Of a stretch of 64,000 nt of DNA, positions 1-8,259 are shown piece by piece. A model generated the notes under the pieces. It made no database searches. It saw only the letters and a list, made by a program, of their open reading frames with translations, and had not been told where the DNA came from. This DNA comes from Adlercreutzia sp. ZJ176 (GTDB lineage: Bacteria; Actinomycetota; Coriobacteriia; Coriobacteriales; Eggerthellaceae). A program made the translations under genes and the position numbers. Position 1 is the stretch's first letter, and each line of letters starts with the position of its first letter. The stretch covers positions 1 through 64,000 of the forward strand of contig NZ_JAAKEC010000017.1 in the NCBI RefSeq assembly GCF_011038975.1. The letters run 5' to 3'.

Positions 1-1544
1 GGGCGCGGGCGCGAGCCGGTCGCGCGGGCGCGGCCCTCGGGCTTGCGCCCGTCGCGGCCCTCGCCTGCGCGCGCCCCGCTGCGGGACGCCTTCGCGTCGC
101 GCGAGGTCTGCTGCTTGCGCTCGCCGCCCCGCTGCGCGCCTCCCTGCTGCGCGCCGCGCGCCTGCTCGGCGTCAGCGCCGTGCGAGCGGTTGCGGCTGCG
201 GCGCGGCTTGCGCTCCTGGCCTGCGGCGTCGGCGGGCGCGTGGTCCCGGCGGCCCGCAGGGCGCTCAGTGCGGCCGGAGCGTTCGGAGCGCTCCCCGCGC
301 TCGGTGCGTTCGGAGCGTTCGGGGCGTTCGTCGCGCTCGACCTTGACGGTCTGCGCGCCCTCCCCCGCCGCGATCTTGGTGGAGCGGCGGCGACGCGGCT
401 TGCGCGTCTCGTCAGCCGCCGAGGCCGACCCGCCGTGCGCGGCAGCACCGCCGCGGCCCCGCGAGCCGCCGCGGCTCCGCGACTTCGCCGATGAGCCCGA
501 GGCTCCCTTGCCGCCCTCGGAGCGCTTCGCCGATGAGCCCGAGGCTCCCTTGCCGCCCTCGGAGCGCTTCGCCTTGCCGCCCGGCGTGCGGCGCACCGAG
601 CCGACCTCGGCCAGCTTGTCGGAGCCGGTGAACTGCGAGGTGAGGAACGTCACCGGGTCGGAGGCGTAGCCCGCCGACGCGTCGGCGGTGGCGGCGTCCC
701 ACGCGTCGTCGCCCACGACGCTCGGGCGCGCACCCTCCTCGGGCTCGTCGAAGTCGGCAAGCGGCACCTTCACGGGCTTCTCGCCCTCCACCTTCAGCGA
801 CACCACCTCGCGCGGCACGTCGAGCTCGACCACCTTGGCCGGCCCCACGGGCGTCTGCACGGTGGCGTTGGCCTTCGGCGCGCGCGACTTGAAGTCCTTG
901 TAGGCGTCGTACTCGTAGCGCAAACAGCACATGAGGCGCCCGCACAGACCCGAGATCTTCTGCGGGTTCAGCGAGAGGTCCTGCTCCTTGGCCATGCGGA
1001 TGGACACCGGGTTGAACTCGCCGCCCATGCGCTTGCAGCACAGCTCCTGCCCGCAGTGGCCCAAGCCTCCCACGATGCGCGCCTCGTCACGCACGCCGAT
1101 CTGGCGCATGTCGATGCGCACGTGGAAGTGCGCGGCCAGCTTGCGCACCAGGTCGCGGAAGTCGATGCGGTCCTCGGCCTCGAAGTAGAAGACAGCCTTG
1201 TCGCCGTCGAGCAGGAACTCCACCGACACCGGGTGCATCTCGGCGTTCGCCTCCGCCACCATGCGCTTGAACACGGGCAGCGCCTCGCGGCCCCGCCTCT
1301 CCATCTCGCGCGACCGCTCGACGTCCTCGTCGGTGGCGAGGCGCAGCACGCGGCGCAGCGGGGTCTTGAGCGCCTTCACCTCGGCGTGCGGCACTTCGAT
1401 CACGTCGCTGGCCGCCCTGCCGAACTCGGTGCCGCGCGCGGTGTCGACCACCACGGGCGCGCCCTTGGGCACGTCGAGCTCGCCGGGGTCGAACCACAGC
1501 GTGCGGGGATTGTAGGCAAGATTAATCGGTGCGACCCGAACCAT
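1..1544 (-). CDS. ricT: RicT/YaaT family PSP1-domain protein with long basic tail (partial, 3' end off window)
   Basis: The frame begins at an ATG at 1544, inside the last 23 bases of holB, and stays open to the window edge, so the C-terminus is missing. The N-terminus reads MVRVAPINLAYNPRTLWFD. Near 905-960 is the Cys-rich motif KISGLCGRLMCCLRYE, the signature of RicT/YaaT PSP1 proteins, which in Bacillus join RicA and RicF in an Fe-S complex that influences RNase Y. Downstream of the core the protein becomes a long Arg/Lys/Ser/Gly/Glu-rich low-complexity tail of at least 200 residues, unlike the short Bacillus protein. The tail includes a perfect 42-bp tandem duplication (483-566). The tail may bind nucleic acid, but that is inference. 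It is the last visible gene of the malic enzyme-tmk-holB-ricT run. Confidence 0.88.
   Translation of the reverse strand, partial: MVRVAPINLAYNPRTLWFDPGELDVPKGAPVVVDTARGTEFGRAASDVIEVPHAEVKALKTPLRRVLRLATDEDVERSREMERRGREALPVFKRMVAEANAEMHPVSVEFLLDGDKAVFYFEAEDRIDFRDLVRKLAAHFHVRIDMRQIGVRDEARIVGGLGHCGQELCCKRMGGEFNPVSIRMAKEQDLSLNPQKISGLCGRLMCCLRYEYDAYKDFKSRAPKANATVQTPVGPAKVVELDVPREVVSLKVEGEKPVKVPLADFDEPEEGARPSVVGDDAWDAATADASAGYASDPVTFLTSQFTGSDKLAEVGSVRRTPGGKAKRSEGGKGASGSSAKRSEGGKGASGSSAKSRSRGGSRGRGGAAAHGGSASAADETRKPRRRRSTKIAAGEGAQTVKVERDERPERSERTERGERSERSGRTERPAGRRDHAPADAAGQERKPRRSRNRSHGADAEQARGAQQGGAQRGGERKQQTSRDAKASRSGARAGEGRDGRKPEGRARATGSRPR
483..566. repeat. 42-bp perfect tandem duplication inside the ricT tail
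   Basis: Two identical 42-bp units (483-524 and 525-566) are followed by a 7-base start of a third. The length is 14 codons, so the frame is kept and the tail repeats a Ser/Glu/Gly/Lys-rich segment. This looks like replication slippage in a low-complexity region. Confidence 0.9.
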
Positions 1545-2679
1545 GCAGAACCTCTCTCACTTCGAACAGCAACGCGTCGATGCACGTCTCTGGGGATACA
1601 TTATAGGCAAGCGCCTGCTCGGCCACGCGCACGCGAGCCAGCGCGCGCGACGCGCGGGCCACGTCAGAGGTGCGCGCGGCGGCCTCGATGCTCTCGCGCG
1701 CGTCGACGTTGATCACCAGCTCGGGCGTACCCGCGCACGTGGCGCACACGTCGCGCAGCCACGAGCCGATGATCGCGGTGGTCTGGCGCAGGTACTCGCT
1801 CGTCTTCGCCGTGATCTGGCGCTTGTTGCGCGCCTCGATCTGGCGGATGGCTGACTTCGCGAGAAAGTCGGCGTTCTCGGCCAGCTCGGCCTCCTGCGCG
1901 GCGCGCACCTCGTCGAGCGGCGCCTTCGACTTCTCCACGAGCGTGCGCGCGTACCCGATGACGTCCCAGTCGTCGGCGTGCGCGAGCGACGCCATGACCG
2001 CGAGCACCTCGCCGCGGAAGGCCAGCCGCTCGTTTCCCGGCGCGCGCAGAAACTCGATGGCGCGCGTGATGGAGCCGCCGCACGCCTCCACGGCCATGCG
2101 CGCCTGCGCGGCGGGCGCGCCGGTGTTCTGGCTCACGATGCCCGCCGCCTCGGTGGCCGGGATGTGCCGGAAGGGCACCACCTGGCAGCGCGAGAGGATG
2201 GTGGGCAGCACGCTCTCGCGCGTGCGGCCGAGCAGGATGAGCACCACGTCGGCCGGAGGCTCCTCGAGGGTCTTCAGGAACGCGTTGGCCGCGCTCGTGC
2301 CGAGCAGGTCGACGCGATCGAGGATGTAGACCTTCTTCTGCGCCTGGATGGGCGCGAGCGCCGTGTCGGCCACGATCTCGCGGATCTGCTCGACGAGGTA
2401 GCCCGACGCGCCCGCCGGCGCGAAGAAGCGCACGTCAGGGTGCTTCTGGCGCTTGATGCGCGCGCAGGCGTCGCACGCGCCGCACATGCCGCCGCGCGGG
2501 CCGCGCGGGCCCTTCGGGCACAGGAGCGCCTGGGCGAGGGCGTAGGCGGCCGCCGTCTTGTTCGAGCCCGCCGGGCCCGTGAAGAGGTACGCGTGCGTCA
2601 CGCGCTCGGACTTCACGCTCGTGCGCAGAAAGTCGCGCACCTTCGGCTGGCCGAGTATGTTCTCGAACGCGTCAGCCAC
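1522..2679 (-). CDS. holB: DNA polymerase III delta' subunit
   Basis: This 385-residue protein is a clamp-loader AAA+ subunit. It opens with VADAFENILGQPKVRDFL and has a P-loop variant FTGPAGSNKTAAAYALAQA near residue 35. A four-Cys zinc module (CPKG..CGACDACARIK) follows, then the DRVDLLGTSAANAFLKTLEEP Walker-B/SRC region and the delta' motif ILSRCQVVPFR. The P-loop has Asn where Gly is usual (GSNKT), common in non-hydrolysing delta' subunits. I chose the GTG at 2679, which overlaps the tmk stop by 8 bases; the frame is open for 51 more codons upstream, but that stretch is low-complexity Pro/Arg and antiphase to the tmk tail. The gene overlaps tmk and ricT, indicating translational coupling. 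Confidence 0.9.
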   Translation of the reverse strand: MADAFENILGQPKVRDFLRTSVKSERVTHAYLFTGPAGSNKTAAAYALAQALLCPKGPRGPRGGMCGACDACARIKRQKHPDVRFFAPAGASGYLVEQIREIVADTALAPIQAQKKVYILDRVDLLGTSAANAFLKTLEEPPADVVLILLGRTRESVLPTILSRCQVVPFRHIPATEAAGIVSQNTGAPAAQARMAVEACGGSITRAIEFLRAPGNERLAFRGEVLAVMASLAHADDWDVIGYARTLVEKSKAPLDEVRAAQEAELAENADFLAKSAIRQIEARNKRQITAKTSEYLRQTTAIIGSWLRDVCATCAGTPELVINVDARESIEAAARTSDVARASRALARVRVAEQALAYNVSPETCIDALLFEVREVLHGSGRTD

Positions 2680-3508
2680 GGGCGCGCTCCTGGGACGGCC
2701 GGGAGGCTTGGGGCTGCTGGGGTGCCCGAGACGTCGCGCCCGCCCGGGGGACTTGGGGCGCCTGGGACGGCCGAGGCGTCGAGCCCGAGGCGCGCCCGCC
2801 GGGGGCGTCGAGCACGGCGAAGTACTCCTCATCGCAGACGCGCGCGTCCCCCATCCAAGGGAACAGGTCGCTCAGCACGTGGAAGATCATCGCCGCCGTG
2901 ACCGAGCGCGGGCCGTCCGAGCGGATGACCCTCACGCGCGCGGGGTCCTCCTGCGCGATGGCCGCGAAGCCCGCCGCCACGCGCTCGTGGAACGCCGCGC
3001 CCGCCTGCTCGAGCCGGTCGGCGCCGGCGCGCCTCCCGCTCACGCGGACGAGCCCCTCCTCGGGGCCGCCGCACGTCATGAGCAGCGTGCGGTCGGGCAC
3101 GAGCCCGCGCGTGGAGAAGCGGTTGGCCGCATCCACGAACGCGCGGTCGATCCCGCGGCCGAACGCCTGGTAGGCCACCGTGGAGTCAAAGAAGCGGTCG
3201 CACAGGACCACCGCGCCGCGCTCGAGCGCCGGCTCGATCACCTCGGCGACGACCTGGGCGCGCGCGGCCTCGTAGATGAGCAGCTCCGCCTCGTCCGCCA
3301 GGCCCTCGTGCGCCGGGTCGAGCACCACCGCGCGCAGCGCCTCGCCCACCGGCGTGCCGCCTGGCTCGCGCAGGCGCACCACCTCCGCGCCCCGGGCCTC
3401 CAGGGCGTCGGCCAGAAACCCGATGTGGGTCGTCTTGCCCGCGCCGTCTCCCCCCTCGAAGGTGATGAAGACGCCGCGGCTGCTCGGCGCGGATGCGATC
3501 ATGCCCAT
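2672..3508 (-). CDS. tmk: Thymidylate kinase (dTMP kinase)
   Basis: The product phosphorylates dTMP to dTDP. The P-loop is FITFEGGDGAGKTTHIGFLADAL, followed by the REPGGTPVGEALR motif and the DRFFDSTVAYQAFGRG motif, all canonical for bacterial TMPK. The start is placed at the ATG at 3508 (preceded by GGGAAG); a GTG at 3538 overlapping the malic enzyme stop and an ATG at 3502 are alternatives. The last ~60 residues are an unusual Pro/Ala/Arg/Ser-rich extension beyond the normal ~210-residue kinase, similar in style to the ricT tail. The gene lies in the malic enzyme-tmk-holB-ricT run and overlaps holB by 8 bases. Confidence 0.93.
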   Translation of the reverse strand: MGMIASAPSSRGVFITFEGGDGAGKTTHIGFLADALEARGAEVVRLREPGGTPVGEALRAVVLDPAHEGLADEAELLIYEAARAQVVAEVIEPALERGAVVLCDRFFDSTVAYQAFGRGIDRAFVDAANRFSTRGLVPDRTLLMTCGGPEEGLVRVSGRRAGADRLEQAGAAFHERVAAGFAAIAQEDPARVRVIRSDGPRSVTAAMIFHVLSDLFPWMGDARVCDEEYFAVLDAPGGRASGSTPRPSQAPQVPRAGATSRAPQQPQASRPSQERARG

Positions 3509-3527
3509 GCGCTTCCCGTGCCCGCGC

Positions 3528-4703
<1,176 letters not shown>

Positions 4704-4781
4704 GGGTATTTCCTCGCTATCATGAAACGGCGGCACCTGGGCGCCGTCGCGTTTGCTTCGTTTTCCTACCTTAACCTCGAT

Positions 4782-4789
4782 ATTGTATA
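4782..4789 (-). promoter_or_regulatory. Candidate -10 element for the malic enzyme operon
   Basis: On the minus strand the divergent 189-bp region between malic enzyme and fumarase contains TATACAAT about 80 bases upstream of the ATG. No good -35 hexamer is visible at the usual distance, so the call is tentative. No clear promoter for the fumarase side was found. Confidence 0.3.
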
Positions 4790-4892
4790 CCTTATGCCTT
4801 TGCGCGCCGCCGAGGTCGCGCATGGATTACACTATTCACAGAGGACAGCCTGCCCACGCAGGCAAAAGCACGCGACCATGAGGGAGAGACCT

Positions 4893-5843
4893 ATGCCGCA
4901 AGGCAGCCAAACCGCGCTCGCGCTTTCGCCCGAGCGCGTGGCGTCGGCGACCTACGACGCCATCCGCGAATGCGCCACCACGCTGCGCCCCGACTACAGA
5001 TGCGCCGCCCGATCAGCGCTCGACCGCCTGCGAGCCGACGGCTCGGGCAAGGGCGCCAGCGTCCTTGGGCAGATCCTGGAGAACGCGGCCATCGGCGAGG
5101 CTGACGCCGTGCCCATCTGCCAGGACACGGGCACGGTGTGGGTGTGCCTGGAGGTCGGAAGCGAGCTCATGATCCCTGGCAACGTGTTCTCGCAGGTAGA
5201 CGACACGGTGGCGCGCGCTTACGCCGACGGGAGGCTGCGCATGAGCGTGCTGGCCGACGCGCTGTTCGACCGCACGAACACGCGCGACAACACGCCCGCG
5301 TTCTGCGAGGTCAAGCTGGTGAGCGGCGCGGGCGCCACGCTGCACGTGCTGCTCAAGGGCGGCGGCTCGGACAACGCGAGCCGCGTGGTCATGCTGCCGC
5401 CGGGTGCCGGCGCGCGCGGCGTGCGCAAGGTGGTGCTCGACTGCGTGCGCGAGAAGGCCGCGAACGCCTGCCCGCCGCTCGTGATCGGCTTGGGTGTAGG
5501 CGCCACGTTCGACAAGGTGGCAGGCCTCGCAAAGCACGCGCTTCTGCGTGCGGTGGGATCCCCCGCGCAGAGCGAGGAGGCGGCGGCGTTCGAGCGCGAG
5601 CTGCTCGACGAGGTGAACGCGCTCGGCATCGGGCCGGCGGCGCTCGGCGGCTCCCCCACCGCGCTCGCCGTGCACCTCGAGACGGCGCCCTGCCACATCG
5701 CAGCCCTGCCGGTGGCAGTGAACATGGGCTGCTGCGCCATGCGCTCGAAGTCGGTTGAGCTCGTACCGTGGGACGTTCGCGCCGCAGACGCCGCGGACGG
5801 CGAAGGCGGCGAAGGCCCTCTGGCGAAAGGAGGCGCACGATGA
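4893..5843 (+). CDS. Class I fumarate hydratase / tartrate dehydratase-type alpha subunit
   Basis: The 316-residue protein is the alpha subunit of a two-subunit [4Fe-4S] hydro-lyase of the FumA/TtdA family, which interconverts fumarate and malate (or dehydrates tartrate). Candidate cluster ligands are the Cys in PICQDTGTVWV, in NACPPLVIGLGVG and in MGCCAMRSK. RTNTRDNTPAF and KGGGSDNASR are conserved substrate/cluster-region motifs. The start at 4893 follows AGGGAGA; an ATG 15 bases upstream is less well placed. The stop overlaps the beta-subunit ATG (ATGA). Fumarase is preferred because the divergent neighbour is malic enzyme; substrate cannot be proved from sequence. Confidence 0.88.
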   Translation: MPQGSQTALALSPERVASATYDAIRECATTLRPDYRCAARSALDRLRADGSGKGASVLGQILENAAIGEADAVPICQDTGTVWVCLEVGSELMIPGNVFSQVDDTVARAYADGRLRMSVLADALFDRTNTRDNTPAFCEVKLVSGAGATLHVLLKGGGSDNASRVVMLPPGAGARGVRKVVLDCVREKAANACPPLVIGLGVGATFDKVAGLAKHALLRAVGSPAQSEEAAAFERELLDEVNALGIGPAALGGSPTALAVHLETAPCHIAALPVAVNMGCCAMRSKSVELVPWDVRAADAADGEGGEGPLAKGGAR

Positions 5844-6391
5844 GCAACCCGGTCAAGCTGACGCTGCCGCTTGCGCGCGAGGACGTGGCAGGTCTGCGCA
5901 TCGGCGACGAGGTGCTCCTCTCCGGCCCCGTGTACACCATGCGCGACGCAGGGCACGAGCGCGCACTCGAGGCCCTGCGCGCCGACGGGACGCTGCCCTT
6001 CGACCTTGAGGGCGCCACGCTCTTCTACGCCGGGCCCACCCCGCCGGCCGCCGGCCGTCCCCTGGGATCGGTCGGACCCACCACCGCGAGCCGCATGGAC
6101 TTCGCCACGCCGACGCTCATGGAGGCCGGCATCGTGGCGTGCATCGGCAAGGGAAAGCGCTCGCCGGAGGTGGTGGAGGCGTGTCGCACGACGGGCAGCG
6201 TGTACTTCGCGTGCGTAGGCGGCATCGCGGCGCTCCTGGCCACGCACGTGGCGGAAAGCGAGCTCGTGGCCTGGGAGGACCTGGGCACCGAAGCGCTGCG
6301 TCGCCTGCAACTCGAGGACTTCCCCGCCTTCGTCGCCGTCGACACCCGCGGCGACGACCTCTACCGCGCCATCGAGCAAGCCGCGCAGTAA
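5840..6391 (+). CDS. Class I fumarate hydratase / tartrate dehydratase-type beta subunit
   Basis: The 183-residue protein is the C-terminal (Fumerase_C) partner of the preceding gene. It shows GDEVLLSGPVYTMRDAGHER near the N-terminus, then YAGPTPP, GPTTASRMDFATPTLMEAG and IGKGKRS, all typical of FumB/TtdB-type subunits. A strong ribosome binding site AAAGGAGG (5826-5833) sits inside the alpha gene, and the ATGA overlap couples translation of the two subunits. Confidence 0.9.
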   Translation: MSNPVKLTLPLAREDVAGLRIGDEVLLSGPVYTMRDAGHERALEALRADGTLPFDLEGATLFYAGPTPPAAGRPLGSVGPTTASRMDFATPTLMEAGIVACIGKGKRSPEVVEACRTTGSVYFACVGGIAALLATHVAESELVAWEDLGTEALRRLQLEDFPAFVAVDTRGDDLYRAIEQAAQ

Positions 6392-6406
6392 AGGCGAAGA
6401 CGTCGA

Positions 6407-6456
6407 GCGCGGACAGGCGGCAGGGGGCGCCGCGCGCGGTTCCGCAGCGCAGCGAG
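6407..6456. repeat. Direct-repeat copy 1 flanking the AAA ATPase
   Basis: This 50-bp GC-rich segment matches 8113-8162 in the same orientation at 46 of 50 positions by eye (GGCGGCAGGGGG core, then TTCCGCAGCGCA). It lacks the right arm of the long inverted repeat present in the second copy. The remaining bases between the fumarase stop and the ATPase stop show no gene. Confidence 0.75.
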
Positions 6457-6572
6457 CCGAAATGAACGGACATGATGCATTTGCGCCCGCAGTCGAAAGG
6501 GAAGCACGAGACTATTCAACCTATTCGAAGAAAAGGCAGAACCTCAGCTCGTTCAGCCTAAACTAAACGAAT

Positions 6573-7877
6573 TCAGAGGCACATTGCCATGTAGACGGGC
6601 AGATAGAGAGTCTTTCCCGCCGGCGAGACATTGCTCTCGCAGAGCACCACGGCTCGCTCGATTCGGTAGTTCGGAGAGGAAAGCACCTTGGTTAAGGCAC
6701 TATGTCGCTTGTAGCTCTTCCCGCTCTTTACCTCAATAGGAAGCACCTGCCCGCTGCCCGTCTCGATTACGAAATCGAGCTCGCCTATGCCCTTGCTGCG
6801 GAAGAACCGCAGTTTATGCCCATGGCATTTCAGCTCTTGGGCAATGACGTTCTCGTATATGGAGCCGTAGTTCACCCCCAACTCGTCGCTGAGGATACTC
6901 TTCGCCACATCGACCTCGCTCATTGCGCACAGCAACCCCACGTCGTTGGCAAACAACTTGAAGAAGCTCCTCTGCTCGGACATCTTGAGCGGGTGCCTCG
7001 GCTCGGTAACATTGACAACCGGCAGCGCCACGCCTGCATCCGACAGCCAGATGAATTCCTCGCTGTAGCGCCCATACGTCCCTTTAGGCGCCAAACTCGC
7101 GAAGTTGAAGCGCTTCGATTGCGAGTCGAGCTGGGCGGGTAGCTGGTCGTAGACGTCTTTGATGACAAGCTTGCTGGTTTCGGCGTATTTGGAGATATCT
7201 GCCCGATAGAGGGTAACAATGTCGCTTTGAATGCGTTTGACTTCAGCCACGTTGTTGGTTCGCGCAAACTCATTGACCGCTGCGGGCATGCCGCCCACCA
7301 GCAGATATTGGTGGAAAAGCGAGAGCAGGCGTTCGTGGATGGGTCCAATGACCGGAGTCAGCAAGTCGAAGCAGTCCTTCACATGGGAAAGAGCCGCATC
7401 GCCTACGTCCATCGCCCAGCAAAACTCTTCGAAGTCCAGCGGGAACATCTCGATCGTTCGCAGATAGCCGACGGGTTGGGATCTCACATCCTGCAACTCG
7501 ATACCAAGAAGAGAGCCCGACAGAATGAAGTCATAGCCCTCCCGTTGGACGAGGTATTTTATGTACGTAACCGACTCTTTGCACTCCTGTACCTCATCTA
7601 TGAACACGCACGTGTCACCTGAGACAAATCGAGAGCCGCCGAACGCAGACAACACCATGAACAACTCGTCAGCGTTGTGACACCCCTCCATGGCGGCAAG
7701 AAGATCTGGCTGTTCGATGAGATCGAAGCGCACGTAGTTCTCGTAACTGCGGGAAGCGAACTCGTTGACAGCGTAGGACTTCCCCACCTGCCTTGCGCCC
7801 GTCACCAGCAGCGCACGGCTCGCTTGCGAGCGCTTCCACTCTTCCAGTTGTCGCGTGATCTTTCTCCTGAGGGACAT
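6573..7877 (-). CDS. AAA (AAA_14) ATPase with DUF4143 C-terminal domain
   Basis: The 434-residue protein has a P-loop VTGARQVGKSYAV near residue 30 and Walker B CVFIDEVQE near residue 92. The YDFILSGSLLGIE and EMFPLDFEEFCWA motifs are characteristic of AAA_14/DUF4143 proteins. The C-terminal part has the nuclease-like pattern GELDFVIETGSGQVLPIEVKSGKSY (Asp, Glu-x-Lys). Family function is unresolved; roles in stress or mobile-element biology have been proposed. The ATG follows AAAGGA. GC is visibly lower than in the neighbouring fumarase and topA genes. The gene sits between direct repeats at 6407 and 8113, with phased repeats in its upstream region, which suggests an acquired, possibly autoregulated cassette. 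Confidence 0.88.
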   Translation of the reverse strand: MSLRRKITRQLEEWKRSQASRALLVTGARQVGKSYAVNEFASRSYENYVRFDLIEQPDLLAAMEGCHNADELFMVLSAFGGSRFVSGDTCVFIDEVQECKESVTYIKYLVQREGYDFILSGSLLGIELQDVRSQPVGYLRTIEMFPLDFEEFCWAMDVGDAALSHVKDCFDLLTPVIGPIHERLLSLFHQYLLVGGMPAAVNEFARTNNVAEVKRIQSDIVTLYRADISKYAETSKLVIKDVYDQLPAQLDSQSKRFNFASLAPKGTYGRYSEEFIWLSDAGVALPVVNVTEPRHPLKMSEQRSFFKLFANDVGLLCAMSEVDVAKSILSDELGVNYGSIYENVIAQELKCHGHKLRFFRSKGIGELDFVIETGSGQVLPIEVKSGKSYKRHSALTKVLSSPNYRIERAVVLCESNVSPAGKTLYLPVYMAMCL

Positions 7878-7895
7878 CGGCTTTCCTTTGAGAGA

Positions 7896-8004
7896 TTTTT
7901 CCAGCCTGAAAACCTATGAAAACAGAGATCTTTCCAACCAGTGTATCGGCTGTTTGGATTTTTACAACCTGTTTAGAGGTGAAAAAAGCGACTTTTCAAC
8001 CAGT
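7896..8004. repeat. Four phased TTTnCAaCCwGt-like motifs upstream of the AAA/DUF4143 gene
   Basis: Four copies of a short motif (TTTTCCAGCCTG, TTTCCAACCAGT, TTTACAACCTGT, TTTTCAACCAGT) lie with their CARCC cores at 7902, 7935, 7965 and 7997, a spacing of 30-33 bp or about three helical turns. They occupy the leader/promoter region of the ATPase gene, which reads leftward from 7877. Regular phasing suggests an operator array. The rest of 7878-8112 shows no convincing gene. Confidence 0.6.
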
Positions 8005-8112
8005 ACAATGCAAGACGAACAATCAAAACAGACCATGCGACAAGTCACAAAGCAGAGGGCGCAGCGGGCGTCCCGCACCTCCGCACGCGAAGAAGCTGCA
8101 CGACCCGCCGCA

Positions 8113-8201
8113 GCGCGGGCAGGCGGCAGGGGGTGCCGCGCGCAGTTCCGCAGCGCAACGAGGACTGTTTGAGCGCGGCACCCCCTGCCGCCTGCCCGCG
8201 C
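8113..8201. repeat. Perfect 29-bp inverted repeat with 31-nt loop (direct-repeat copy 2)
   Basis: Arms 8113-8141 and 8173-8201 are exact reverse complements. The left arm and loop match the direct repeat at 6407-6456. The loop (AGTTCCGCA... GGACTGTTTGAGCG) shares words with the separate 97-bp repeats at 13156 and 15699, suggesting a related dispersed intergenic family. It lies between the convergent region of topA and the ATPase upstream region; a transcript would fold into a very stable hairpin. Confidence 0.85.
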
Positions 8202-8223
8202 GTCCCGCGAACGCCAAGAACGA

Positions 8224-8252
8224 AGAAGCGCCCCCTCGGCGGGGGCGCTTCT
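8224..8252 (-). terminator. topA terminator-like hairpin
   Basis: A perfect 12-bp stem (AGAAGCGCCCCC / GGGGGCGCTTCT) with a 5-base loop lies 8 bases past the topA stop. Read leftward it is followed by CGTTCTTGG, only moderately T-rich. Confidence 0.6.
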
Positions 8253-8259
8253 CGCCGTG

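Noticed and set aside
7896-8004. The phased repeats as a CRISPR array
   Set aside because: Repeat units are only about 12 bases and imperfect, spacers are about 18-20 bases, and no cas gene is present.
6392-8259. Insertion sequence or transposon with the 29-bp inverted repeat as its ends
   Set aside because: Both arms are adjacent around a short loop, no transposase is present and no target duplication is visible.
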